From Ophiothrix spiculata (taxonomy: Eukaryota; Echinodermata; Ophiuroidea; Amphilepidida; Ophiotrichidae), in assembly GCA_000969725.1 (NCBI GenBank), contig JXSR01S002225.1: DNA of 59,536 bases. One strand, given 5' to 3'. Below are positions 47,101 through 51,899 of the stretch, piece by piece. Made by a program: the position numbers and the translations under genes. Within the stretch, counting starts at the first letter, position 1. The number at the start of each line of letters is the position of its first letter. Below the pieces are notes generated by a model. The model was not told where the DNA came from and did not search any database. It saw only the letters and a list, made by a program, of their open reading frames with translations.

Positions 47101-48520
47101 TGTGAGAATGAATTGAATTCTTAGATTCTCACATAACTTTAGCCCTGCAATTTTCTCAAGTTCGGAAATTATTGCTTTCTTTTGCAAGCCATATAACAAG
47201 GTCAAGAAATATGGACTGCAGCATCAAATATTATAACTTCCATTTAGGTGATTTTTATTTTTCTACGAGATATCCATTGATTTCAGAAAACACTTTGGAC
47301 AATGTCAACTGTATCACTAACAAAAAATACAAATTAAAAAAGAATGTAGAAAGTGCAACACTTGGAAACCTCATACTAAGCTTGTAAACGAAACACGGTT
47401 ATACCGGTACACGAACGCAAGATTCGTGTTATGTAAGAAATATGCGGTAAACAAAAACACGAAACAAACGAAAGCTGTCCGATAAAATGTCATTTTATCC
47501 ACACAAAAAATGTAATTTGCGCTTCGATCGAGAAAAATGAACTTGTTTTGTTTATGTTATTATCTTTGTCACTAGAGGGCGATGTTCATAACTTCATAAA
47601 CTACTAACTATCACACTTACACATGCCCAATTAATAACAAGATGGCGACTCACAGAGTCACGGGTCGGAAAATGTCAACAATTTAATCCTCAATTGATGG
47701 GGTTTAGTGAAAAAGCTCTTTCGGGTATTATAACAGAACATTTAATGAACTGAATTCTAAATTTTTCATTCAAAATATTACTTGAAAATGGGTTGATTTG
47801 ACCCCTGTAGTTCAGACAATATACCTCGGTAGATCCACCGGTTAGTAATAATATTACTTACGGGGAATGAGTGCCAGCGGGAAATTTTGCATAGTATTGT
47901 TTTCTTTAGATCGTGGACCGTAAGAGAAAAAACATGGTATAATACAAACTTACCTCATACTGGTTACAGCATTTGAAAAATTGTTTGCCTACCTTGGCAA
48001 TACAAGGTTTCAACTATTAAATTTTAAATTTTTGGCATTTTACAATTTTTGACACTTCATATTATTAAGCTCCTGTATTAAGGCCAAAGAAAAAAAAAGA
48101 ATTCTGTATCAGCTATGAATTTACCGCATTTCTTTTTCTTTTTTTTTTAGTTTTCAGGAGATTTTTTGCTTTTTTTTTTCTTATATTGAGAGGGGAAAAA
48201 AGGAAAAAATTAAAAATAGTGACCTAAAAACGAAATAAAAAAAAAAGATTTCCGCGTACGTATAGTCTTTTTTGACTATAAAAAAAAAAAAAAAACATGC
48301 GTAGAGCTTAGGGTTTTGGGCCTAAGGAACCTGAGACAGAGTTCTTTTTTTTTTTGGCCTAAAAAAAATTAAAACAGGAGTGCTAAAATGTAAACGTGAA
48401 AGAATGCCGATGCCCTGCAGGTTCCACTTAAAAGGAAAGACTGTTGCTTCCACATACCTCTCTGAGGATGGCATTTCCATCATTGGTCATCACTATTCCA
48501 CCCATAGGATCCATCAACAT
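16978..48520 (-). CDS. CCT3: CCT3, T-complex protein 1 subunit gamma (partial, 12 exons)
   Basis: The gene encodes one of the eight subunits of the cytosolic TRiC/CCT chaperonin, which folds actin, tubulin and many other proteins inside an ATP-driven double ring. Exons in transcript order: 48458-48520, 46098-46194, 43980-44100, 40681-40761, 39876-39981, 35973-36122, 33224-33356, 30631-30712, 29229-29327, 26643-26829, 18499-18639, 16978-17109. They sum to 1392 nt or 464 codons with no stop, GT..AG introns and matching phases throughout. The residues align with the vertebrate gamma subunit from its [12 protein letters not shown] block to QTYKTA near the C-terminus, without internal loss. Nucleotide-binding motifs are intact: TNDG, GDGTTS, the LQDAM catalytic-aspartate region and VPGGGAVE. 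The N-terminal ~48 residues (including LGPKSMMK) and the last ~34 are not found in the window. Introns are large (1.1-8 kb) and full of repeats. Subunit identity is firm; expression is not shown by the sequence. Confidence 0.97.
17412..17473. repeat. Short perfect-stem hairpin (MITE remnant)
   Basis: The arm AATTTCAGGGGCAATAAGAC and its partner GTCTTATTGCCCCAAAAATT pair around a TTTGT loop. This is probably the tips of a largely deleted foldback element, in the CCT3 intron. Confidence 0.6.
17869..18113. mobile_element. TIR element in the CCT3 intron
   Basis: The outer ends GGCTTTGGATG and CATCCAGCC are imperfectly inverted. Just inside, GACATTCGCTC is matched by GAGCGAATGTC. It is about 245 bp and non-coding. 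Confidence 0.6.
18499..18639 (-). CDS. CCT3: CCT3 exon (functional copy beside the duplicated array)
   Basis: The 141 nt exon (47 codons, phase 0 on both sides) starts [11 protein letters not shown] after TTTTTATCACAG and ends TLTALR before GTAGGTTT. It includes [20 protein letters not shown], the conserved equatorial-domain helix after the VPGGG loop. It is the only copy in which ALEVI continues directly into PRTLIQ, so it must supply the full exon. Six further copies of its first 81 nt lie immediately upstream in the transcript (18679-19371), separated by 39-42 bp of intron-like sequence. Confidence 0.96.
18679..19371 (-). repeat. CCT3: Six tandem partial duplicates of a CCT3 exon with splice sites
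   Basis: The 81 bp exon pieces lie at 18679-18759, 18799-18879, 18922-19002, 19045-19125, 19168-19248 and 19291-19371. Period is 120 bp between the first three copies (counting the real exon) and 123 bp for the rest. Each piece encodes the same 27 residues, from AMTEK or AMAEK to ALE[VM]I, with few replacements (T to A; A to D in the copy at 19045). Each keeps the TTTTTATCACAG acceptor. The copies at 18679 and 18799 are followed by GTAAAG, a possible donor that would give a phase-0 cassette. If not spliced, they read open straight through the spacer. The other four lack that G and read ATT TAA, an immediate stop. Whether any is used in mRNA is unknown. Confidence 0.95.
19390..20225. other. 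CCT3 intron, nothing recognised
   Basis: No exon or clear element was seen. A patch at about 19610-19735 is GC-richer (GCGCCACTTGGGCGCC, GCGCGAGTGCGTAGTG) and may be an old element end. Confidence 0.4.
20226..20360. mobile_element. 135 bp MITE, GTATTCCAGAAAG ends
   Basis: The left end GTATTCCAGAAAG...GTTTAGCTAAACCAC is inverted at the right end (GTGGTTTAGCTAAACACCTT, then TCTGGAATAC). GTTTAGCTAAAC is itself a palindrome at each end. The interior is non-coding. Confidence 0.8.
20518..21603. mobile_element. TIR element, GTGACCCGTCATATC family, with a SINE inside
   Basis: The left end TATGTGACCCGTCATATC (then AAAAGGTACCTTAA) is inverted at the right end (TTAAGGTACCTTTAGATAT, then GACGGGGCACATA). 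The left 550 bp align with 31425-31815 (shared TTTTTTGGTCT, AAGCTTTAA-ATGACACCTT, TTCTGAGAAAA). The right part is occupied by a minus-strand SINE. A 78-codon frame at 20947-21183 shows no recognisable domain. Another end of this family lies near 22820-22855. Confidence 0.8.
21290..21561 (-). mobile_element. tRNA-Val-derived SINE
   Basis: On the minus strand the head reads GGGGCGCCGTAGTGTAGTGG, with box A-like TAGTGTAGTGGTTAGC, an anticodon-loop region CCTTACACGC (valine-type, UAC), and box B GGTTCGATTCC. It is followed by a tRNA-unrelated body with CGTCCTTCGGAGGGGACGTA and GCCGTCGGTCCCATGT, a motif type shared by known animal tRNA-SINE superfamilies. The acceptor stem no longer pairs at its 3' side, so this is a SINE and not a tRNA gene. 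The 3' boundary is approximate. Confidence 0.8.
22016..22240. mobile_element. MITE with ~45 bp ends, GGCGTGTTCACAC
   Basis: The left arm GGCGTGTTCACACATAATTT, then GGTCATGACTATATTCTCGC, is inverted on the right (GCGAGAATATAGTCATGACC, later GGTGTGAACACGTCC). Internal GCTCGTGAGC / CACGAGCGAGA pieces repeat several times. It is non-coding and intronic to CCT3. Confidence 0.88.
22438..22735. mobile_element. MITE with TTAACTCTTTCACTC-type ends
   Basis: The left end GTTTAACTTTTTCACTCGGG is inverted at the right end (CCAGAGTGAAAGAGTTAAGC). The ~300 bp interior contains an A run and no coding region. Confidence 0.65.
22736..24354. other. CCT3 intron; local duplication, no supported gene
   Basis: A direct repeat (AACATTTATCAAATATTCA followed by TACCAGGAAT) occurs at about 23148 and 23281. 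A 130-codon minus-strand frame at 23885-24277 begins in repetitive sequence with near-duplicate halves (GCCAAGCTG, AGATTTC, GGCAAT). It has one hydrophobic stretch but no recognisable domain or splice support, so I do not call it a gene. Confidence 0.45.
24355..24644 (-). mobile_element. tRNA-derived SINE
   Basis: Read on the minus strand, box A-like TGGCCTAGCCGATTA is followed by box B GGTTCGAATTC. The body then reads GTGTCCTTGAGTAAGATACT and AAATGGGTACCGGCATTC, a widespread animal SINE arrangement ('TGTCCTTGGGCAAG' type). A fragment of a related body lies at about 41655-41830. The ends are approximate. Confidence 0.78.
24953..25115. mobile_element. hAT-like MITE, CAGGCATGAGAT ends
   Basis: The element runs from CAGGCATGAGAT to ATCTCATGCCTG and is flanked by CTAGTA on both sides (24947-24952 and 25116-25121). 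At least 6 bp of target duplication survive. The interior repeats AAAGCTGGAA. 163 bp, non-coding. Confidence 0.82.
25122..25701. mobile_element. TIR element with reiterated CACAAACGTTAC
   Basis: The ends GGCTCATTCCAG and TTTGGAATGAGCC are inverted. The sequence GTCACAAACGTTAC occurs three times in the element (about 25307, 25496 and 25675), the last next to the right end. Open frames of 68-84 codons inside it are not recognisable. The repeated subterminal motif is the kind of arrangement bound by some transposases (inference). Confidence 0.72.
25702..26642. other. CCT3 intron, repeated 'GATACCCTAT' motif
   Basis: GATACCCTATCT or GATACCCTATGT, or a close variant (AATACCCTATCT), recurs several times between 25857 and 26140. 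It may be a degenerate short-period repeat. A 118-codon minus-strand frame at 26134-26490 is low-complexity and unsupported. Confidence 0.4.
26643..26829 (-). CDS. CCT3: CCT3 exon: intermediate-to-equatorial domain, ATP site
   Basis: The 187 nt exon (63 codons, enters with two bases from the previous exon, leaves in phase 0) follows a TTTTTTGTCAG acceptor and ends before GTAAGTTG. It reads [20 protein letters not shown] at its start and contains [13 protein letters not shown], which aligns with the catalytic-aspartate helix of group II chaperonins. [13 protein letters not shown] follows, where the GGG loop contacts nucleotide. All key residues are present. Confidence 0.98.
27345..27482 (-). 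repeat. Intronic exon-like repeat, copy 1 of 7
   Basis: This is a ~138 bp member of the family also at 31035, 34203, 35101, 36951, 38403 and 41927. On the CCT3 transcript strand it reads TTTCTCTTCAG, then a ~70 nt segment starting TCTGTGTTCTTGG, then G-GTAAAA and ATGGTAAGC. The core facing GATTTAGCACACGGAGAACA (plus strand) is almost invariant in all copies. Confidence 0.88.
27483..28732. other. CCT3 intron, nothing recognised
   Basis: No exon or clear element was seen. GATACCTAGGATGAATACCC near 27958 recalls the 'ATACCCTAT' motif of 25.8-26.2 kb. Confidence 0.4.
28733..28863. mobile_element. 131 bp hairpin MITE
   Basis: The left arm TTACCCCCTGTTTGTTC pairs with GAACAAACAAGGGGGTAA. Inner arms ATGGTTGGGTGCTGTATC and GATACAGCACCCAACCAT are perfect complements. 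The loop is CACATGAGGCCTTC. Confidence 0.88.
29229..29327 (-). CDS. CCT3: CCT3 exon: intermediate domain
   Basis: The 99 nt exon completes an arginine codon with the preceding exon and leaves two bases of a glutamate codon. It reads [13 protein letters not shown] and [19 protein letters not shown], the conserved ACGA...IGTGAGLFE block of the gamma subunit. The acceptor is TTTTTTGCAG and the donor GTAAGTTG. Confidence 0.96.
29328..30630. other. CCT3 intron, no gene seen
   Basis: This is AT-rich non-coding DNA. A small hairpin (AATTCACTATCCATAGTGAATT at about 30018-30040) is the only local structure noted. Confidence 0.45.
30631..30712 (-). CDS. CCT3: CCT3 exon: apical-to-intermediate segment
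   Basis: The 82 nt exon reads [20 protein letters not shown] then DNNRIA, almost residue for residue the vertebrate gamma sequence. It takes one base from the preceding exon to complete GAT (Asp) and leaves two bases (AG) for the next. Acceptor TATTGCAG, donor GTAAAAATT. Confidence 0.97.
30855..31425. repeat. Intronic repeat 'R2' copy, interrupted by the exon-like repeat
   Basis: Two blocks recur in the same order at 31816-32390 and 43550-43915. The first contains CTTGAAGTATG and CAATATGACC with AGGGAAATA. The second contains TAATATGCAGTGATT, GGTCTTAATCAATC and CTCTTACACAATACA. Here the blocks are separated by the exon-like repeat copy at 31035-31176. Its internal order suggests local amplification within this gene. 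Confidence 0.75.
31035..31176 (-). repeat. Intronic exon-like repeat, copy 2 of 7
   Basis: The core is the same as at 27345, with one change in the invariant block (ATAAACC for ATATACC). On the transcript strand the TTTCTCTTCAG acceptor-like end and the GGGGTAAAA donor-like end remain. The ATGGTAAGC site is changed to ATGATAAGC. Confidence 0.88.
31425..31815. mobile_element. GTGACCCGTCAT-family element, truncated copy
   Basis: It matches the left half of the element at 20518, starting TATGTGACCCGTCAT, and ends with a right end-like GACCTTAAGGTACCTTT. The TIR on the left is shortened (the AAAAGGTACCTTAA part is missing). Intervening blocks (AGCTTTAAGATGACACCTT, CAATGGCCCGTATC) are shared. Confidence 0.78.
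31816..32390. repeat. Intronic repeat 'R2', second region
   Basis: Parts of the R2 blocks appear again. ATACAAAAACACCA through GTTTATAAGAG (about 31822-31922) repeats 31321-31420. CTTGAAGTATGCAACAAG through GGTTTATAGAG (about 32030-32380) matches the 43550-43915 copy. Confidence 0.75.
32808..33035. repeat. Dispersed repeat, copy of 11464-11672
   Basis: It carries CATCATGAAACATTTTCATA twice in tandem, then the same series of CACCATGAGAAAAA / GAATGAAAATG motifs as at 11464. It ends TATATCTAGGCCTTA. Same orientation as the other copy; located in a CCT3 intron. Confidence 0.8.
33224..33356 (-). CDS. CCT3: CCT3 exon: apical domain, helical protrusion
   Basis: The 133 nt exon begins [20 protein letters not shown] after a GGTTGCAG acceptor and ends [13 protein letters not shown] plus one base before GTAAGCAA. 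The charged helix ([20 protein letters not shown]) is the built-in lid region of group II chaperonins. FKPDV-TEKGISD is the conserved strand-turn after it. Confidence 0.97.
34203..34346 (-). repeat. Intronic exon-like repeat, copy 3 of 7
   Basis: It carries the full acceptor-like TTTCTCTTCAG, the ~70 nt open core, GGGGTAAAAA and ATGGTAAGC on the transcript strand. It lies within the first half of the 610 bp duplication. Confidence 0.9.
34578..34860. repeat. T/A-run insert similar to 48130-48370
   Basis: Long T and A runs (TTTTTTCCTTTTTTTTATC, AAAAAAAAAAAAGC) are followed by GAGACAGAGTTCCTTTTTTC and a GCCTAAA tail. The sequence at 48310-48365 has the same GAGACAGAGTTC and GGCCTAAAA. It separates the two halves of the direct duplication and looks like an insertion at that junction. 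Confidence 0.6.
35101..35242 (-). repeat. Intronic exon-like repeat, copy 4 of 7
   Basis: This is the duplicate partner of copy 3. The outer ATGGTAAGC site is changed (GATAAGC), but the TTTCTCTTCAG and GGGGTAAAA sites remain. Confidence 0.9.
35514..35913. mobile_element. ~400 bp TIR element, CCAAGGAATTTT ends, copy 1
   Basis: The outer ends TTTACACCAAGGAATTTT and AAAATTCCTTGGTTTACAC are inverted, with GGGGAATC / GATTCCCC inside them. A second inverted pair follows: CCATCTTGTGTCGCTCATGG on the left, and CCATGAGTGACAATCCAAG then ATGG on the right. GTTATTGTACCTCC is inverted as GGAGGTACAATAAC. A diverged copy lies at 41018-41413. The interior open frames (70-101 codons, both strands) are not gene-like. 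Confidence 0.88.
35973..36122 (-). CDS. CCT3: CCT3 exon: apical domain
   Basis: The 150 nt exon (50 codons, phase 0 both sides) starts [20 protein letters not shown] after TATTTTCAG and ends [14 protein letters not shown] before GTATGTTT. It matches the vertebrate gamma block IPGG-IEDS-VL-GVM-NKD closely. This is substrate-binding apical domain sequence. Confidence 0.98.
36712..36835. mobile_element. 124 bp MITE, AGGGGCC..CTTCAAAACTC ends
   Basis: The left AGGGGCCGCTTCAAAACTC is inverted as GAGTTTTGAAGGTGCCCCTT on the right, with TA at each border. The interior is non-coding. The preceding 36440-36710 is a purine/pyrimidine-skewed patch rich in TCGGAAA / CGGAAACG motifs. Confidence 0.75.
36951..37098 (-). 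repeat. Intronic exon-like repeat, copy 5 of 7
   Basis: It carries the same core with one change in the invariant block (CACAGAGAAC). A run of T on the plus strand lengthens the donor-side A tract (GGGGGTAAAAAAAA). The acceptor-like end is intact. Confidence 0.9.
37352..37735. repeat. 52 bp minisatellite, ~7.5 units, two hairpins per unit
   Basis: CATGCTCTGTA or a close variant occurs at 37361, 37413, 37465, 37517, 37569, 37621, 37673 and 37726, an exact 52 bp period until the last unit (53). Every unit holds two inverted repeats: CTCTG-TAT-CAGAG and GTTGTTA-CGGAACG-TATAACAAC (some units vary). The array lies in a CCT3 intron. Isolated units recur at 38233-38297 and 39755-39850. Confidence 0.95.
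37736..38232. mobile_element. TIR element inserted into the minisatellite
   Basis: The ends AGACCTTTTCAAAA and TTTTGAAAAGGTCT are perfect complements; just inside, ATCGGAAATTCTCGG recalls the left CATTCGGAAATCTC. The interrupted minisatellite unit starts CATGCTC on the left and resumes GCATCAGAGATGATTC on the right. 497 bp, non-coding. Confidence 0.85.
38403..38546 (-). repeat. Intronic exon-like repeat, copy 6 of 7
   Basis: This is the partner of copy 5 in the second half of the ~510 bp duplication. The TTTCTCTTCAG, GGGGGTAAAA and ATGGTAAGC sites are all present on the transcript strand. Confidence 0.9.
38815..39498. mobile_element. TIR element, longer relative of 598-902
   Basis: The left end GGATTGAGAGCCAAAAGGCA, then GTATCTG, is inverted at the right end (CAGATACGGCCTTTCGGCTC, then TCAACCCT). 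Interior segments GACCTGATAGTTCT and ATGAATGATTTAATAAAATC match the style of the 598-902 copy. The extra ~370 bp in this copy (39010-39460) may be a further insertion. An 88-codon frame at 39262-39528 is not recognisable. Confidence 0.75.
39755..39850. repeat. Two detached units of the 52 bp minisatellite
   Basis: GATGATTTGTTGGTACGGAA, then CGTATAACAACAAAT, TATGCTCTGTATCAGAGATG and ATTCGTAGTTAAG are diverged units of the 37352 array. They end about 25 bp from the neighbouring CCT3 exon. Confidence 0.85.
39876..39981 (-). CDS. CCT3: CCT3 exon: intermediate domain
   Basis: The 106 nt exon completes a tryptophan codon (TG|G) with the previous exon and ends in phase 0 at YAKVEK. It reads [20 protein letters not shown] and [15 protein letters not shown], matching vertebrate [17 protein letters not shown]. 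The acceptor is TTTTTGTAG and the donor GTACGTTA. Confidence 0.97.
40681..40761 (-). CDS. CCT3: CCT3 exon: equatorial-to-intermediate segment
   Basis: The 81 nt exon reads [20 protein letters not shown], then TKFISKW, with the serine codon shared with the previous exon and the tryptophan with the next. It aligns with vertebrate IPVDISDSDMMLNIINSSIT-TKAISRW. Acceptor TTCTTTTCAG, donor GTAAGATTG. Confidence 0.94.
41018..41413. mobile_element. ~400 bp TIR element, copy 2 of the 35514 family
   Basis: The outer ends GTATATCCAAGGAAATTGTA and its near complement ACAATTTCCTTGGGTATAT are inverted. The inner CGCCATCTTAG...GTTATTGTACCTC is paired with GAGGTACAATAAC...AAGATGGCCG. The body shares TTTGGCCCGATATCCAG and GCGTAAATCTTCACTTGAC with copy 1. 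Confidence 0.88.
41655..41830 (-). mobile_element. SINE fragment
   Basis: On the minus strand GGTTTCGAATCCAGCTACAG is followed by CCAACGGGTTATGTCCTTGG and GCAAGATATTTAGAATC. This is the box B-like end and 'TGTCCTTGGGCAAG' body of the SINE type at 24355-24644. The box A part is not evident. Confidence 0.55.
41927..42069 (-). repeat. Intronic exon-like repeat, copy 7 of 7
   Basis: It carries the same invariant core. On the transcript strand TTTCTCTTCAG and GGGGGTAAAA are kept, while ATGGTAAGC has become ATGGAAAGT. It lies about 115 bp from the inverted-repeat element at 42186. Confidence 0.9.
42186..43543. mobile_element. 1.36 kb element with long inverted ends carrying a gag-like ORF
   Basis: The left end (about 42186-42268) and right end (about 43478-43543) are inverted copies for some 65 bp. 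AGGCTAATAAAATTAA then ATGGGTCAAACAACTTGCAA and AAGTAATGATATT on the left is matched by the complement of the right end, AGGCTAGTAAAAATTAA, ATGGGTCAAACAAATTGCAA, AAGTTATGATATT. No direct duplication of flanking bases is visible. The only ORF is gag-like. Inverted termini without target duplication would fit a DIRS-type (tyrosine-recombinase) retroelement derivative that lost reverse transcriptase and recombinase. A DNA transposon that captured the ORF is the alternative. Confidence 0.75.
42577..43245 (+). CDS. Gag-like protein with altered zinc knuckle (222 aa)
   Basis: The ORF starts at ATG 42577 and is uninterrupted to TAG at 43243. Residues 1-70 are charged and probably helical, including [15 protein letters not shown] (about 50-64). 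Residues 96-135 read [16 protein letters not shown], then [17 protein letters not shown], an arrangement I associate with gag-like ORFs of animal DIRS/other retroelements (recall, not a search). A lysine/arginine-rich stretch (138-157) follows, then a zinc knuckle at 193-210: C193, C196 and H201 are in register, but the expected fourth ligand (206) is Asn, with a Cys at 210 instead. A gag role in RNA packaging is inferred. No pol or protease follows. It lies opposite to CCT3 in an intron. Confidence 0.7.
   Translation: MSTAPVTKQDLEDILTAFNARHEQLVEDKVNCLTAKFEAKLKSSSEQQSLKWKREGHKKQFEFNKAVLDSLEEIVEINQSPEIDTKLDGIKASINNRQKLIRIADTSPSGWVTVDEYVSKEMANDSDDDRRLVRAETRASRKLKASQKLKSSNKRFKSQPATVTTAVNNSNQPFRTGGTTARFRPYPVSTDTCYSCGGAGHWRKQNPKLCVNSLFSGKTIEV
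43550..43915. repeat. Intronic repeat 'R2', most continuous copy
   Basis: CTTGAAGTATGTAACAACTT through GTGTATAGAGTATAA carries both R2 blocks in order without the exon-like repeat. It abuts the right inverted end of the 42186-43543 element. Confidence 0.75.
43980..44100 (-). CDS. CCT3: CCT3 exon: equatorial domain
   Basis: The 121 nt exon shares an alanine codon (G|CT) with the previous exon and leaves two bases (AG) for the next. It reads [20 protein letters not shown] then [18 protein letters not shown], matching vertebrate [23 protein letters not shown]. Acceptor ATATTTTAG, donor GTAAATAC. Confidence 0.98.
44101..46097. other. CCT3 intron; GC palindrome at 44335-44350
   Basis: TGTCGGGGCCCCGACA is a perfect 16 bp palindrome in AT-rich sequence, flanked by ATTAT / GTAAT. 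It may be two element tips fused. The rest (about 44400-46097) shows no exon. The 74-codon minus-strand frame at 44860-45084 and the 85-codon plus frame at 45781-46038 have no recognisable content. Confidence 0.45.
46098..46194 (-). CDS. CCT3: CCT3 exon: equatorial domain, GDGTTS ATP-binding motif
   Basis: The 97 nt exon begins [20 protein letters not shown] and continues [12 protein letters not shown] plus one base. GDGTTS is the phosphate-binding motif of all group II chaperonins, and [20 protein letters not shown] is identical to the vertebrate gamma sequence. Acceptor TAACTAG, donor GTAAGCAA. Confidence 0.98.
46195..48457. other. CCT3 intron, no gene seen
   Basis: The region includes short simple runs (T run at 46318-46330; A and T runs at 48090-48300). 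The part at 48310-48365 resembles the 34578-34860 insert. No additional exon was found. Confidence 0.45.
48458..48520 (-). CDS. CCT3: CCT3 exon: equatorial domain, first one found
   Basis: The 63 nt exon (21 codons, phase 0 both sides) reads [20 protein letters not shown] plus E. It differs from the vertebrate residues at one position. TNDG contributes to the nucleotide pocket. Acceptor CTGTGTACAG, donor GTATGTGG. The preceding exon (ending LGPKSMMK) was searched for on the minus strand up to 59536 and not found. Confidence 0.97.
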
Positions 48521-49683
48521 CTGTACACAGAAAAAATGGAAAAATGGTAAAGTTTTAACAAAGAAATACAAGTAAATTTGGGTACTATGATACAGTTTAA
48601 CCTTTTATTCTGGATAAACTCTTTCAAGACATGGTCTCCAATGACATCCAGATAACATATATTTACAATTTAAATAAATAATGAAAATAATATAACATGA
48701 AAAATATTACGAAGTATGTACCTTACACAGATAAATATACGCAAGGACAATTAATCATTAAAATTTAAAGAGATGCAGTATTTTTAATTGAGAAATTGGA
48801 AGGTCATGGGTTCAAGCTTCAGCCACGTCAGTGCCAAGTCCATAAACAATAATTTTCATTAATTTTGTTCCTCCTAATCCAGGTGAAAGAACTTAGTATG
48901 GTATGGGTATACAAAAAGTACTGGGAAGGTAAATCGGACTCATTTGTGCAGGAGCATATGAAGTCCAACCGTCCATACCTCAACATAATGGAATCTGGCC
49001 TTAACACTAAATGGAGACAGGTACTATGGCCATCAGAATTTGACATTAATTTTGCACTCTGCAAGTTTACCACTTAACTTTTAAAAAGAGAATTACATAA
49101 ATTTCAATTCAAATCATATAAGAAATTCAACTTTGAGGCTGGCAAAAATCAATTGGAGTAAAATTCTCTGTGGCAAGCTATGTTGAGAATTTTAGAAACT
49201 TCAAAACATAACAGAGCAGTTTTATATTTTACCTAACATTGTTTATGAAGTAGAGTTCAATTTACATTATATTTTCAAATGAGCCGTTTCTGATTTAAAA
49301 ATCAGATACATCTCATTTTCCCATTTAACAAAATATGTCGTCTATTGCCTGATACTTTTATATATACATAATGTAAATATGAAATACAGGAAACATTATA
49401 AGCAATGTATCAGAATATCAAATGCGACAACTCCTTCACGTCCTCCTCTCAACATGATAAATGAGACAGCCACAAAGTTTATCTTCTAAGTCTTGCATTC
49501 ATAACAAAGGTTATACAATGAATAATGCTGAGGATTACTCTAGCATCAGATATCGGAATATTATCTAAATAAGGCAATAAAAAAATTAAACCTTGCGAAA
49601 CAGTTTACACTGATTTTTTTCTTTCGACAATTTTTTCAAACCAAAAAAAAAGCCCCTCAGACCTGAAACCCAAGAATTTTTTT
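48521..49683. other. No gene seen; presumed CCT3 first introns
   Basis: GGTCATGGGTTCAAGCTTCAG at about 48803 is a box B-like match and may be a SINE remnant. Paired open frames at 48828-49077 on both strands are not recognisable. Confidence 0.4.
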
Positions 49684-50212
49684 TAAATTCTAAAATCTTG
49701 TAAAATCAGCCATTTTTTGGCCAAAATTGTTAAATTGTTGCTAAATTTTTAAAAGAAGATTTTACGTAAAATGTGTTTATTTTTTCTTCCATTTTATTTT
49801 TAGATTTTAAGAAAAAAATACACCCGATTGACCTACCCTACTTGAATGGTACTAAAGGTACACCCGCCCGTAAAACAGGGGGGTGGTCGTCTTTTATTAC
49901 AATTTGCATTTTGGAAACAAATTTTAGATTTGCTAAAATCTTGTAAAATCATCCATTTTTGGTCATAATTGTTAATTTTTTGCTAAATTTTTAAAAGAAG
50001 ATTTTTTGCCAAAATTGTTAAATGTTAACTAAATTTTTGAAAGAAGATTTTTTCGTAAATTTTGTTCATATTTTCTCCCATTTTATTTTTAGATTTTGGG
50101 GTTATTTTGGACGCAAAAGAATTTAAGAAAAACATTCACCCAACTGACCTACCCTACTTGAAAGGTACACCTACCCGTAAAACAGGGGGGGGAGGTTGTA
50201 GTCTTTTATTAC
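49684..50212. repeat. Diverged ~230-280 bp tandem duplication
   Basis: The segment at about 49684-49905 recurs at about 49932-50212. Shared landmarks are CTAAAATCTTGTAAAATCA, GCTAAATTTTTAAAAGAAGA, CCATTTTATTTTTAGATTTT, GACCTACCCTACTTGAA and CCGTAAAACAGGGGGG. The second copy contains an extra internal repeat of the AAATTGTTAAAT...GAAGATTTT portion. Non-coding. Confidence 0.85.
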
Positions 50213-51265
50213 ATATTTTCAAGACCCATTTAGTTTGATAACTATCAGGGTATGCGCTTGTTTTGCTCCATAATACAGCAGCATTCTCCCCAATTTTAGA
50301 TGACTTGCTAGATGCGATTCTGTATTATACAGTGTGTCTCAGAATAATTTGCACTGGTTGAAATAAAAGTGTAAAGATTAAATGTGAGGTCACATGTCAA
50401 AGCCAGGCAGAATTGAGCAAGATTTCAACTGTTCAGGCAAAAACAATGTGCAGGGTAATTTAAGTCAAAATTAAGCTTTTTTTCCCAAATATGTGATGAA
50501 AGTTTGTTTTCAAGCATGTTGTAAAAATTTAATTGGCAAAGGATATTTTTCGACAAATAAAATATTTCTTTTATATTCTTTTATTTTATATTCTTTATTT
50601 GTATTTATTTTCTATGGGCTTTTTCTTAATTTTGACTCATCAGAAAGTCAAATTTTAAAATACAATAAATTTGGTAAAGAATTACCTAGTTAGATGTAAT
50701 CAAAAACATTAGAAAACTGTGCAAAGATCACATTTTAATATTTACAAAAAACTCAATTTCCATCTCCAGCCCAAATCAGCCTGATTATGATGTGCAACGT
50801 CACAAATATACTTTGGAACATAAAATAATAGTTGTGAATAGCATGCCTCCTATTTATCACATACAACAAATATTCAATTTTAGTTTTGTTTGTTCTTAAG
50901 CGGCATGGTCACAGTTGATGACTATTTCAACAACTCACTGTATCTCTTTATTACAAGAGCGTACCGTTGTTGATTTGTGATGAATCCACAGTTGATATTC
51001 AAATTAGCGCGTCACGCATGGCACGCGTTTACAAAAGTGCGTTTACACAGTACACTAAAGTCGGTACACTGATCATCGCGCGTCAGGCACTTATAGTAAG
51101 TGCAAAAGCCCAGTGCTTGGGAAAAAATGATAAGGTCAAAGCTGCAAACATTCACAAATTAACACTTTGCTTCAGATATGCTAAATATTTTTATGAAGAT
51201 GAGTAGGCCTATCTGTTAAATTGAAAACATTTAGATACGTTTTCAGGAAGATTTTCGTTGTTGAA
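50213..51265. other. No gene supported
   Basis: A 79-codon plus-strand frame at 50967-51206 has an even amino-acid composition but no recognised domain and no clear splice context. It is left uncalled. The remainder is AT-rich. Confidence 0.4.
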
Positions 51266-51391
51266 AGGTATTCATTCAAACACGCCACAATGATGCATCC
51301 ATCATATTTTTATCGTGCGAGGGTACGCCGACGCATCGGATGCAGAGTTGTTGATTCGCGATGAACAACTCTGTGGCGTGTTTGAATACCT
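51266..51391. mobile_element. 126 bp MITE, AGGTATTC..AAACACGCCACA ends
   Basis: The left AGGTATTCATTCAAACACGC, then CACAA, is inverted as CTGTGGCGTGTTTGAATACCT on the right. The interior is GC-richer (GTACGCCGACGCATCGGATG). Confidence 0.8.
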
Positions 51392-51899
51392 AAATATATT
51401 TATAAGTTATTTTCCTATTTGGTACACGTCATTCGAAAACACCCTGTACATGGCGGGTTTTATTATTCATAATAATACTTGCCAAATTATCTGATGAATT
51501 TCCTTGACTATGTATGTACTTTGTTTGATATGACAGTATAATTTTACATGACTATTAAACAGATGCAATCTGCAATTCAAGACCTTTCTGGGATTAAACA
51601 GTTTTTTATCTTAAAACGTTACACAAGTAACATTTACAAGGTTCCTATACGGCGAATCAAGAAACATATATTCTAACATCAATGTTCTTTTGGGAGTATA
51701 TTTAGAGCTCCATATGCAAGGGGGTAACTACAAAATTAAAGTTGGGGTGGAAGTCAATTTGACATAGCAAATTGGGTATTGAATAAAACCATGTAATATT
51801 ATTTTAAGGTTTCTGTGGATACGGTTTTTTCATGACGACAGGACACAATAATTTGTCGCAAGGAGTTAATTTTTGTGGAAAAAACAAAATTGTTAGTGG

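Noticed and set aside
50967..51206. 79-codon frame with balanced composition
   Set aside because: No motif, splice context or homologue comes to mind. I could not separate it from chance.
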